Assembly: GCA_947630345.1 (NCBI GenBank)
Contig: CANRHF010000001.1
Coordinates: 8,393 to 72,392 of the forward strand
Source: an uncultured Oscillospiraceae bacterium
Lineage (GTDB): Bacteria; Bacillota; Clostridia; Oscillospirales; Oscillospiraceae
Length of the DNA stretch: 64,000 nt
Reading direction: 5' to 3'
The notes beneath the pieces were generated by a model, which was given only the letters and a program-made list of their open reading frames with translations, did no database searches and was not told the origin of the DNA. Positions 24,938-31,944 of this stretch are shown one piece after another; the first letter of the stretch is position 1; every line of letters starts with the position of its first letter. The translations under genes and the position numbers were made by a program.

Positions 24938-25716
24938 TCGCCCGCCACCTCCAGACATACCCTTGCCCCGGGGAAATACTCGGCGGCGGCTATGACGATG
25001 CTCTTGTCGATGGCGAAGATCTCCCGCCACCCGTTCTCCTCGCTGCCGGTCCACTGCCGTGCAGGCCAAGGGTGGGTACCGCACAAATAGCCGTTGGGCC
25101 AGCCATAGATAGGAGGCAGGGGCAGGTTGTAATAGTGGATCAGGGCTAGAACGTATTCATGGGGCCAGTCGGCCAAGGGGCTGAACCGGGTAACGCCCTT
25201 ACCGTCGGTGTAGATGTTGGTCTTTCGACCAACGAAGTTGCCGTCCGCCCGGCGCCGCCCCAGGATGATGAGATCCAGTCCGTGCGCCCGGAAATACTGC
25301 ATCTGGGCACGGTGCTGGACGATGGAGAACCAGCTGGCGGCAGCTTTGCTGTTCTGGGGGAACAGCATTTCCGGGTGCTTCGCCAGCCAGGCCATATCCT
25401 GGCCGGTGTTGATAACCTCGCATTCCTCCGGCTTGTTGGCGTCAATCCAGGCGGCAAAGGCAGGGTATTCCAGGTTGCACACGCCAATCATGCAGGCCGT
25501 CACCCCGGCCAGCTCACAGAGCTTTCCGAGAGCGATGCTGTCCTTACCGGCGCTCCAAGCGTGGGCGGCGGTCTTGTCGGCTGTCTTTTCCTGGATATCG
25601 GCCACGGTGCGCTCCACCATGGCATCAAGGTCCTTGCGGCTTACCGTCTCCTTGATGTGGGCCATGACCTCGGTCCAAGCGTCGTTTTTGATGCTCTGCT
25701 TTCTGCCCAGTTTCAT
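24934..25716 (-). CDS. PAPS-reductase-family protein, first pair
   Basis: 260 residues. The PP-loop is present as WSAGKDSIALGKL (SAGKDS at 55-60). Later comes a LIILGRRRADGNFVGRKT segment, then FSPLADWPHEYVLALIHYYNLPLPPIY, the arrangement of phage PAPS-reductase relatives. No reductase cysteine motif ECGLH is seen. The start overlaps the symporter stop (ATGA), and the stop overlaps the next ParB-like start. It is only distantly similar to the second-pair protein. Substrate unknown; an adenylation or sulfur/amine transfer reaction is a family-based guess. Confidence 0.84.
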   Translation of the reverse strand: MKLGRKQSIKNDAWTEVMAHIKETVSRKDLDAMVERTVADIQEKTADKTAAHAWSAGKDSIALGKLCELAGVTACMIGVCNLEYPAFAAWIDANKPEECEVINTGQDMAWLAKHPEMLFPQNSKAAASWFSIVQHRAQMQYFRAHGLDLIILGRRRADGNFVGRKTNIYTDGKGVTRFSPLADWPHEYVLALIHYYNLPLPPIYGWPNGYLCGTHPWPARQWTGSEENGWREIFAIDKSIVIAAAEYFPGARVCLEVAGE

Positions 25717-27107
25717 GCTGCCGCCTCCTTCCTGGAGAACAGGAGAGCCACGGCCCCGCTTGAAAGAACAGTCAGCAAGCTTCCAGCTGTCTTATACACG
25801 GCCAGGTTGAAGATATTCCCGATAGCAAAGACAGGAAGTCCGACGCACAACGAGGTAACGATGCCGACAAATATGCCGTTGGCGCTTAAGCGTCTGCCCA
25901 GGAGAGTCAACACCGTGGGAAGCAGGGTAGACGCCCGGAGGGTGCCGTAGAACAGGAACAGGTGCGTCACCGTCAGGCCGGGCAGGTTGGCGATCAATAT
26001 GCTCGCCATGAGCATAAGAACCATCACGAACCGGGAAAGCCGCAGTTTTCTAACGGAATCTAATTTGCCGGTCATTTCCCAGTCGGTGGTGAGAGAGGCC
26101 GCAGCGCACAGGTTGCTGTCCACCGTGGAGAGCAGGCCGGACAGCACCATCAGCAGAAGCGGGGCCATTGCCCAGTCCGGGAGCAGGGAGCCAATCAGCT
26201 CCACATTGACCATGCCCGGGTCAGCCGCAACAAAACCGGTGCCGGCCGCGGCAAAGCCCAGCAGGCTCATGGACAGGGGCACCACGGCAAACAGCAGCGC
26301 CCCGATGCAGAACGACCGTCCCAGACGGTCCTTCCGGATGGAGAACACCCGCTGCCAGAAGCACTGGTCCCCGAACGGGCCGGAGATCAGGCCGATAGCG
26401 GTGGGAAGTCCGAAGCCGAGGAACACTGCCAGCCCCGCCTCGGATACCAGGGAGGTATAGTCCCCGGTGGCGCCGCCCAGACCGGCCAGCACCGCACCCA
26501 TTCCCCCGGCCCGAGTAAGCGTCCATGGGACGAGGATGGCACAGCCTATCAGGATAATGGCAAGCTGCACAACATCAGTTGTAACCGATGCTCTAAGGCC
26601 GGATAAGCACGAATAAGAGTAAGCCACCACCGCAAGGATAATTGTCACTCCCCAGAACGGCATTCCGGTAATGGCAGACAGCAATTTTCCCCCGGCCAGG
26701 AGCTGGACGGAGGTGGAGAGGGCAGCCAAAGCGCTGAGCTGGAACGAATATGCGCCCTGCACTTTCCGGGACTGATATGCCTCGGCCATGTAGCCAGACA
26801 GGGTGATTCCTTCCGGGTACTTGGCCCTCATCCGCTTGGCGAACGGAATGAAAATCAGCAGGCACAGCACATTGGGAACCAGGAACCAGAAGATCCCGGG
26901 TATTCCGCTGGTGTATGCCTTTTCCGCAGACACAAAGAGGGAGGGCGCCCAGATCCATGTAGCGGCAATGCTCATGGCAGCTACCCCGGTCCCGATGCGG
27001 CGGTCAGCCACATGGAAACTCTCGGCGTCGTGCGTCCGCTTTGTGAATACCGCCGTCGCCCCGATCATCAGGGCGGCATAGACGATAAGCACGATGATAC
27101 CTAACAT
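25713..27107 (-). CDS. Sodium:solute symporter family transporter in the prophage
   Basis: 464 residues with about thirteen hydrophobic segments. SSS features: HDAESFHVADRRIGTGVAAMSIAATWIWAPSLF at the second membrane helix, GLRASVTTDVVQLAIILIG, and a LSGLLSTVDSNLCAAASL stretch with the Na+-site serine/aspartate region. It would import a small solute with sodium. Urea/proline-type members are nearest by eye; the substrate is not readable. AAAGGAGG precedes the ATG but is inside a ten-pair stem. It is the first gene of a tightly overlapping operon with two PAPS-reductase/ParB pairs, which is unusual for a phage. Confidence 0.88.
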   Translation of the reverse strand: MLGIIVLIVYAALMIGATAVFTKRTHDAESFHVADRRIGTGVAAMSIAATWIWAPSLFVSAEKAYTSGIPGIFWFLVPNVLCLLIFIPFAKRMRAKYPEGITLSGYMAEAYQSRKVQGAYSFQLSALAALSTSVQLLAGGKLLSAITGMPFWGVTIILAVVAYSYSCLSGLRASVTTDVVQLAIILIGCAILVPWTLTRAGGMGAVLAGLGGATGDYTSLVSEAGLAVFLGFGLPTAIGLISGPFGDQCFWQRVFSIRKDRLGRSFCIGALLFAVVPLSMSLLGFAAAGTGFVAADPGMVNVELIGSLLPDWAMAPLLLMVLSGLLSTVDSNLCAAASLTTDWEMTGKLDSVRKLRLSRFVMVLMLMASILIANLPGLTVTHLFLFYGTLRASTLLPTVLTLLGRRLSANGIFVGIVTSLCVGLPVFAIGNIFNLAVYKTAGSLLTVLSSGAVALLFSRKEAAA

Positions 27108-27117
27108 CAGAAAACCT

Positions 27118-27157
27118 CCTTTGTATTACTTCCGCTGGCGGGGCGGCAATACAAAGG
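27118..27157 (-). promoter_or_regulatory. Hairpin sequestering the symporter ribosome-binding site
   Basis: Ten-pair perfect stem CCTTTGTATT/AATACAAAGG with a 20-base GC-rich loop. The 3' arm on the transcript ends in the AAAGG of the AAAGGAGG site for the symporter, so folding should block its translation. Confidence 0.6.
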
Positions 27158-27189
27158 GGCGACGTGATATATCCTCCTTCCCAAATATT

Positions 27190-27231
27190 GAAGCCTCCAC
27201 GTCCTTTCAAACGATAGGCCGCAGAGGCTTC
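27190..27231 (-). promoter_or_regulatory. Structured 5' leader element upstream of the symporter operon
   Basis: Eight-pair stem GAAGCCTC/GAGGCTTC closes a 26-base loop in the leader between the promoter and the sequestering hairpin. A second purine-rich GAAGGAGG lies between them at about 27170-27178 without a start codon. The arrangement (aptamer-like helix then RBS-blocking stem) resembles a translational riboswitch. I do not recognise a known class. Confidence 0.4.
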
Positions 27232-27258
27232 CGGTATGATTAAGATTTTACAGCATGC

Positions 27259-27287
27259 AGTATATCACTTCTTAATTGCCCAGTCAA
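27259..27287 (-). promoter_or_regulatory. Sigma-A-type promoter for the symporter/PAPS/ParB operon
   Basis: -35 TTGACT and -10 TATACT separated by exactly 17 bases. It lies in the spacer after the small gene at 27312 and reads toward the symporter, giving a leader of about 145 bases. Confidence 0.8.
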
Positions 27288-27311
27288 TGAACGATTTTTG
27301 CCCTCAGATTA

Positions 27312-27455
27312 TCACTTAAAACGGTGCAGCCATGCCGCCAACCACCACCGTTTTGAATAGGGCCATTCGGGGCGAAACGTCCTTACCAAGATGTTTGCGT
27401 CGTTTCGGCTGATTTTCATGGACATGAGCAGTTTCACATATCGTTTCCTGGTCAT
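27312..27455 (-). CDS. Small basic phage protein, 47 residues
   Basis: A 47-codon gene whose ATG overlaps the stop of the AAA+ ATPase gene (ATGA), with GGAGGG six bases upstream. The protein begins MTRKRYVKLLMSMKISRNDAN and ends in a Trp/Arg-rich segment (KRWWLAAWLHRFK). Small proteins with the start MTRK-x-KLLM-x-SRNxAN occur in Firmicutes phages; function unknown. The amphipathic basic C-terminus could bind nucleic acid or membrane. Confidence 0.7.
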   Translation of the reverse strand: MTRKRYVKLLMSMKISRNDANILVRTFRPEWPYSKRWWLAAWLHRFK

Positions 27456-28381
27456 AGTGTACCCTCCAAAAATCTAATTGTAACCTCGGTCCGTTGCCTA
27501 ACCAACATACTTACAACCGCGTCTGTACAACGCTTAACTACTGTTGACGCTGGAATTTGGTCTGTCAAATTATCTTCACACCATTTTTCTATCCAGTCAC
27601 CGCCATATCCCACATCGGCAAAGTTAAAGAATTTCTCTGCCATTTTACGGGCATCCTCCATGCTTAACTGATTAACCTCATGCTGGATGGGGAATCTCCG
27701 GATCAATGCAGGGTCGAGTCTGTCAAAACGGTTTGTTGTTCCGACAATTATGACGTGGTTATGCAGCCTGTCCATCTCCTGCATAAGCGCTATCACGATG
27801 CGGTTCATTTCCCCGACGTCGTTCGATTGTCCTCTTGCCATGCCAACGGCATCAATCTCGTCGAAGCATAAAACGCACGGTGCGGTTCTCGCATATTCAA
27901 AAACCTTTCCTATGTTGGATTGCGTTCCTCCAAGATATTGATTAACAAGGCTTGAAAAGCGAACATAAACAAACGGAAGATTAGCTCTGTGCGCTATGTA
28001 TCTCGCAAGCATGGTTTTTCCGCAGCCGCTTGGACCGTAAAGCATGAGCGCCGGTAGGTAGCTTATGCCAATTTCTGAAAGCCTGTCCGCCACGCTGTAT
28101 AGAGACAGCACCTCATTCACGGCCACCTCCTCGTTCTTCCGAAGGATAAAACGAGCTTCCGGAAAATCTGTGCAATCCTCCGCTATCAGTAAGTCTCTCA
28201 AATTATATGGCAACTCTATGAGCGTCGGGCCTTTCGCTTCCAACTTTTTAAGCTGATGATTTTTGAAACTTTGGTCTTTCTGCGTTGTTATGCCATCGAG
28301 TATTATTTTTGCCTGTTGTTGCACCTTGCGTATGTCACCGTCACAAACAAATCGCAGTAGCGTTCTTTCTTGGTCGTTCAT
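27452..28381 (-). CDS. AAA+ ATPase, FtsH/spastin-like core
   Basis: 309 residues. Walker A GPSGCGKT (116-123), Walker B VLCFDEID (170-177), second region of homology around GTTNRFDRLDPALIRRF with the arginine finger. The N-terminal 100 residues are a helical adaptor region. There is no protease or nuclease domain. Such classical AAA proteins in phages may remodel a protein complex. The partner is unknown. The operon places it after small early genes and before the promoter of the symporter operon. Confidence 0.88.
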   Translation of the reverse strand: MNDQERTLLRFVCDGDIRKVQQQAKIILDGITTQKDQSFKNHQLKKLEAKGPTLIELPYNLRDLLIAEDCTDFPEARFILRKNEEVAVNEVLSLYSVADRLSEIGISYLPALMLYGPSGCGKTMLARYIAHRANLPFVYVRFSSLVNQYLGGTQSNIGKVFEYARTAPCVLCFDEIDAVGMARGQSNDVGEMNRIVIALMQEMDRLHNHVIIVGTTNRFDRLDPALIRRFPIQHEVNQLSMEDARKMAEKFFNFADVGYGGDWIEKWCEDNLTDQIPASTVVKRCTDAVVSMLVRQRTEVTIRFLEGTL

Positions 28382-28747
28382 CTAACTTTTCCTTTCCGCC
28401 TTCGGCGGGTGGCGGAGTTGCCTACCGCACATCGGGCAATAATTTATTTCATGCTCCCAATCACAGCCTGCCATGATGTAGTTTTGACCGTCTCGCTCAA
28501 TCCTTACGGCACTGCACGAATCCAAGACAATGACATCACCATCACGGCAATATTTGCAGCCATTCTCGTTCTTCTCAGCCTCCTGCTGGGCACGGAGGGC
28601 GGCTAAAGCCATCTTAGCGCTTTCGAGACGGAATTTTGCGACCATCTTAAAACCTTCAGCCGTGTCATCCTCGCTGTAGCTTTCGAGCGCTTTTTTTGCA
28701 TCTTCAACCCTATAAGAAAACCATTGAATTGCTTCCTCAATCTTCAT
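28382..28747 (-). CDS. Phage protein with helical N-terminus and zinc-finger C-terminus
   Basis: 121 residues. The N-terminal 55 form a charged helix (AIQWFSYRVEDAKKALESY...), and the C-terminal half has CKYCRDGD and CPMCGRQL, a likely four-cysteine zinc site enclosing a beta segment. Similar proteins are common in gut Firmicutes phages without a known role. AGGAGG precedes the start. It sits between the DUF1064 gene and the AAA+ gene. Confidence 0.75.
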   Translation of the reverse strand: MKIEEAIQWFSYRVEDAKKALESYSEDDTAEGFKMVAKFRLESAKMALAALRAQQEAEKNENGCKYCRDGDVIVLDSCSAVRIERDGQNYIMAGCDWEHEINYCPMCGRQLRHPPKAERKS

Positions 28748-28757
28748 TTCCTACCTC

Positions 28758-29117
28758 CTATGTCTCCAAAATTCTGATCCCGTACCGCTCCAGCATCAGT
28801 TTGCGCTTGATAATGAAATCCTTAGTCCTGACGCCTTTAGAATCTTCCACTATGGTCTGCCCGTCTTTCAGGTAAACAAAATCCGCTATGTATGCGCACT
28901 CTCTTTCCAGCAGCGGCCCATGCTTCAAGCCGCCTCTGGGGCCGGTGATAGAAGGTCCATACTGTGCAGGTATCAGGACATATTTCACTTGCCGCCGAAG
29001 GCCTGTAATGGCCCCGGCCCGTTCCATCAGACGGAGGGCACACCATCTGGCGTACTCTTTTCGGCTGTCGAAGGTCTGTCCGTCCGCCTGGATCTTTTTG
29101 GCGTGGTACTTGCTCAT
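28758..29117 (-). CDS. DUF1064 family protein (putative Holliday-junction-type nuclease fold)
   Basis: 119 residues. Matches the DUF1064 pattern: an N-terminal KYHAKKIQADGQTFDSRKEYARWCAL, YIADFVYLKDGQTIVEDSKGVRT and a closing FIIKRKLMLERYGI. The acidic/lysine spacing (DSRKE...DF...EDSKG) is of the PD-(D/E)XK type, so a structure-specific nuclease is expected. Members lie among phage replication genes, as here. The start overlaps the clamp stop. Confidence 0.85.
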   Translation of the reverse strand: MSKYHAKKIQADGQTFDSRKEYARWCALRLMERAGAITGLRRQVKYVLIPAQYGPSITGPRGGLKHGPLLERECAYIADFVYLKDGQTIVEDSKGVRTKDFIIKRKLMLERYGIRILET

Positions 29118-29689
29118 CTATCTATCTCCGCCGGCAAACGTACCGGTAACACCATCCTAAACCCGGTCTTTTTTCTTGTCATGATATATACCGGGTTATT
29201 TGGGCCTGTAAATTCAAGGACGATTGTATTTCTACTTCCAATCTGGGTAGAAGTGGCTTTGGCTGCTTTGATAGCGTCTATGAGATATTCCGGTGTGAAC
29301 CCAATACGGAAAGTGACTTCCCGTTCTTTCATGTAATCCTCATAATTCAGATATTCGCCTTCTGGCTGTTCACAACCAAAAATATTCCCATTGCAGAGTA
29401 TTATGGCTTTTTCGTCTTCCAGAGATATATAAACTACCGTGTTTTTGGGAAATTTGCGGCACGGGCGAATGTAAACGGTAAAATCTTCGCTTATTTCAAA
29501 TACTGCGGCGGTTTCCACACTCAAACGGTAGCCGTCACAGGCGGTAGCAGTGACTTCCTGCTTTTCAGCGTTGAACTTAAGCTGTATGTATTTATATATC
29601 TCTCGTGAACTTCTCGGTGAAGCGATAAAATCTTTTGTCGCATCAATAAGTCGGTTCATATCTTCACTAAGAATTTCTGCTTTCTTCAT
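29114..29689 (-). CDS. Phage sliding-clamp-like protein (DnaN domain)
   Basis: 191 residues from ATG 29689, which overlaps the stop of the upstream small gene. The beta-clamp signature TATACDGYRLSVETAAV-like segment is visible (DGYRL with flanking strands). NTIVLEFTGPNNPVYIMTRKK and a C-terminal MVLPVRL match the end of DnaN, whose MPMRL-like tail lines the partner-binding cleft. At about half the length of bacterial DnaN it carries roughly two clamp-like domains and may form a trimer or a competitor of the host clamp. Confidence 0.72.
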   Translation of the reverse strand: MKKAEILSEDMNRLIDATKDFIASPRSSREIYKYIQLKFNAEKQEVTATACDGYRLSVETAAVFEISEDFTVYIRPCRKFPKNTVVYISLEDEKAIILCNGNIFGCEQPEGEYLNYEDYMKEREVTFRIGFTPEYLIDAIKAAKATSTQIGSRNTIVLEFTGPNNPVYIMTRKKTGFRMVLPVRLPAEIDR

Positions 29690-29874
29690 TTCTTTCGCCC
29701 GTCCTTCTCGTGGAGTTTCTTGATGTAGGGGCATCCTTGCCCCATGAAATTCTCGGTCGGATCCCAATCTTCCAAGACAACCTCTTGCGTCACGTCACAG
29801 ATACTGTCGCCCTCTCCGATGTAGATGCAGTTTGGGCAGACATCCGGGTTACAGTACATCTCCCGCTTCTTCAT
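29686..29874 (-). CDS. Small cysteine-rich phage protein
   Basis: 62 residues with CNPDVCPNCIYIGEGDSICD and a later GQGCPYIK, five to six cysteines likely binding a metal. Not a family I can name. It overlaps both neighbours by four bases and so is part of a translationally coupled string. Possibly an anti-restriction or transcription-modulating zinc protein, but that is a guess. Confidence 0.65.
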   Translation of the reverse strand: MKKREMYCNPDVCPNCIYIGEGDSICDVTQEVVLEDWDPTENFMGQGCPYIKKLHEKDGRKK

Positions 29875-30347
29875 GCCGTCTCATCCTTCCTCGGGAATTG
29901 CGCCGGTAGAGGTCCCTCCGGCTCGTCCATCTTCGCCCCGCAGTGGGGGCAGGCATCCGACTTGTGATAGTCGCTCTCATAGTTGAGCAGCGCCCCACCT
30001 CCGCACCTGGAGCAGGTTGGCGGTTTGTCGTGCCCGTTGTCAATCCAATGCCCGTGCTTCACCGGGTCTATGGTAGGCGCTTGCCTTTGGTTCCACTGTG
30101 CAATAACTTCTTCTGGCGTTCCTGCACCTGACGTTTGTAAGCCGCATGATTGACATTCGACCCAAATAATATCTGGCTGGTGTATGTCCATACCGACATA
30201 AGCGCCGTTGCTGTCAATCTCTGGTTCCTCGTATCCGTTGTCCTGTAACCATGCCTCACCGCCGCAGCACGGGCATGGTTTGAGCGGTTCTAGCGGGTGG
30301 TCAAATTCATCATTCCAGTCATCCCACCTGTTGTAGTTGTTAAACAC
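29871..30347 (-). CDS. Double zinc-ribbon phage protein (Lar-like N-terminus)
   Basis: 158 residues from GTG with AAGGAGGG upstream. The first ribbon, LKPCPCCGGEAWL ... ECQSCGLQTSGAGTPEEVIAQWNQR, is the restriction-alleviation (Lar) type pattern common in phages. The second, CSRCGGGALLNYE ... ACPHCGAKMDE, is a separate ribbon. Lar of Rac prophage modulates type I restriction; function here is inferred from the pattern only. Confidence 0.72.
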   Translation of the reverse strand: MFNNYNRWDDWNDEFDHPLEPLKPCPCCGGEAWLQDNGYEEPEIDSNGAYVGMDIHQPDIIWVECQSCGLQTSGAGTPEEVIAQWNQRQAPTIDPVKHGHWIDNGHDKPPTCSRCGGGALLNYESDYHKSDACPHCGAKMDEPEGPLPAQFPRKDETA

Positions 30348-30349
30348 GC

Positions 30350-31012
30350 CTATCCCTCCTTGCTGATCTGCTCAAACTCGATCACCCACACCCAGGGATT
30401 AGAGGCCCAGCCGTATTTTTCGCAGTCAGAGGGCTTGATGGTTCTGTCCCAAATTTCAATGAAATGTGGTAACGCCGGGAACCATTCATGCCATGTGCGT
30501 TCATTATTCGGCGTATCTTGCGGATCAGTTGACACCATCACCGGCTGTGCGCCCTCTTTTCGCGCCTCATCTTCGGTAATATCCCACAACCGCTCCACCC
30601 GCACGTCTGTTACTCGCAGGAAGATACGGGCCGCTTCACGGGGCATATGGATTGACGGATGCCAGCGCGCATCACCGTTTATATTGTGACTCGAACGATA
30701 TACATAGCATCCTTCGTGACTGTCGGGAGGGTAATTAAAGCACTGGCCAGTTTCATCCCCTTCACAATTACAGCAATAGAATCGTTCCCACGTCTCCCGC
30801 ACGTAGAGGATGTCGCCGGGCTGATATTGATATGTAGAAATGATATCGTCGCAATCTTCCCATTCCTTGGGGCATACATCATCTGCGAAAACATACCACC
30901 TTCCAGTGTAAAACAGAGGTTGCGGCTTCATTACCCGCCGCGTCACCGTCTTCCGTTTGTCCAGAATGGCCCGGACCATTTCCGTTCTGAACAGGATCGG
31001 CTTAACCGCCAT
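30350..31012 (-). CDS. ASCH/PUA-like phage protein
   Basis: 220 residues from ATG 31012, with AAAGGAGG upstream. It begins MAVKPILFRTEMVRAILDKRKTVTRRVMKPQP, the hallmark of a common phage ASCH-type family. It continues with YQPGDILYVRETWERF, MPREAARIFLRVTDVRVERLWDI and EIWDRTIK. ASCH domains bind RNA or modified nucleotides and some are cytidine-related hydrolases. The exact role is unknown. Two extra cysteine pairs (FYCCNCEGDETGQCF) interrupt the core. Confidence 0.8.
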   Translation of the reverse strand: MAVKPILFRTEMVRAILDKRKTVTRRVMKPQPLFYTGRWYVFADDVCPKEWEDCDDIISTYQYQPGDILYVRETWERFYCCNCEGDETGQCFNYPPDSHEGCYVYRSSHNINGDARWHPSIHMPREAARIFLRVTDVRVERLWDITEDEARKEGAQPVMVSTDPQDTPNNERTWHEWFPALPHFIEIWDRTIKPSDCEKYGWASNPWVWVIEFEQISKEG

Positions 31013-31151
31013 TTTCTTCCGCCTCCTTTCCAATTGGACATTCTTCGACGTCTTCGCCTCCAATAATAAAGTGGTCAAGATACCATGCGCAGCAGGCCGG
31101 CTCTTTGCTCTTTTGTGCCTGGACATTTACAAAGCAATCATCACATTTCAT
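31002..31151 (-). CDS. Small cysteine-rich phage protein, 49 residues
   Basis: 49 residues from ATG 31151 with AAAGGAG nine bases upstream. A longer frame would run through the repeat-rich spacer and is not credible. It contains MKCDDCFVNVQ, ACCAWYLDHFIIGGEDVEECP, five or six cysteines resembling a small metal-binding phage protein often found in clusters like this. Overlaps the ASCH-type gene start by 11 bases. Function unknown. Confidence 0.6.
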   Translation of the reverse strand: MKCDDCFVNVQAQKSKEPACCAWYLDHFIIGGEDVEECPIGKEAEENGG

Positions 31152-31165
31152 TTTTATCGGCTCCT

Positions 31166-31183
31166 TTGATATCATGATATCAA
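31166..31183. repeat. Perfect 18-bp palindrome TTGATATCATGATATCAA
   Basis: Perfect palindrome directly before the RBS of the 49-residue gene. Next to it, on the minus strand, CTTGTTG occurs three times (31184-31218). Together they look like a binding site for a dimeric regulator, or an iteron cluster. Confidence 0.55.
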
Positions 31184-31216
31184 GTTCCAACAAGCTCCAA
31201 CAAGATTTACAACAAG

Positions 31217-31693
31217 CTAGGCATCTTTTCCCTTCACCTCCAGCAGCTCCGGGTTGTCCCACCGGTTTCCGGCAACAACAGCATCATAATCACAATTAAG
31301 GAAAAAAACGATGTCATTTCTGAGTCCGCATTTACAAGACTGCTCTGTTTTTTTGTTTCCCGGCACAAGGTAGAATCCCATATATCCGACCTCGTGGTCA
31401 GTATTTTCGACTCCTCCGCACCGGCCAAAGGCAACTACAAACCTATATTGTTCGATATTTCCATCTAGGACAGATAGAATATCCCCCTCGAAAATCTTCT
31501 TCCCGTTCTTATCCGACAGCCCCGTGTACTGTCCGATGGTGGCAGGGTCAACCTCGTACCAATCCGGGCTGTTGTACCCGTCCGCCGGGAAGATATAGCA
31601 CTCTCTCTTGTCGTGTACCAAGTAGGACAGATCGCCCTCGAACCATTCTGTTCCGCCTTTTTTGCGGCCCCGGAAAAGGATCTCCCTGTTCAT
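31217..31693 (-). CDS. YopX family phage protein
   Basis: 158 residues with the YopX pattern: an N-terminal REILFRGRKKGGTEWFEGDLSYL, YEVDPATIGQYTGLSDKNGKKIFEGDIL and a C-terminal NPELLE. YopX proteins are frequent in phage and plasmid early regions, with a beta-rich fold and no known activity. The start overlaps the upstream stop (ATGA). A palindrome and repeats lie just after its end. Confidence 0.88.
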   Translation of the reverse strand: MNREILFRGRKKGGTEWFEGDLSYLVHDKRECYIFPADGYNSPDWYEVDPATIGQYTGLSDKNGKKIFEGDILSVLDGNIEQYRFVVAFGRCGGVENTDHEVGYMGFYLVPGNKKTEQSCKCGLRNDIVFFLNCDYDAVVAGNRWDNPELLEVKGKDA

Positions 31694-31944
31694 TCGCTGG
31701 TCGCCTCCTGCAAACTACGCTGGACAATCCCGGCAATAACCCAAAATGTATGTCTCTCATCGGCCATAGGTCTACCGGGATTGCGTTCATCCCACGTCTT
31801 GGAGCATTGGGGGCAATACAGAGCCCGACCATAGCTGCCCCAACCGCTCTTTATAGCCTCTTCCGTTTCATCAATCCGATTTTTAATAACTTTGGTTGCT
31901 CCGCAGTTGCTGCATTGCAAGCGCACTGCTATCTTTCTAGGCAT
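31690..31944 (-). CDS. Small zinc-ribbon phage protein
   Basis: 84 residues from ATG 31944 with GGAGG upstream. It has CSNCGATKVIKNRID and YCPQCSKTW, a four-cysteine ribbon around a helix, followed by a C-terminal helix. It overlaps the end of the PAPS-reductase-like gene by eight bases and the YopX start by four. Function unknown. Confidence 0.7.
   Translation of the reverse strand: MPRKIAVRLQCSNCGATKVIKNRIDETEEAIKSGWGSYGRALYCPQCSKTWDERNPGRPMADERHTFWVIAGIVQRSLQEATSE

Noticed and set aside
22655..25716. A complete Dnd phosphorothioation system
   Set aside because: PAPS-reductase-like proteins recall DndC, but no DndA, DndB with DGQHR, DndD or DndE homologue is in the window.
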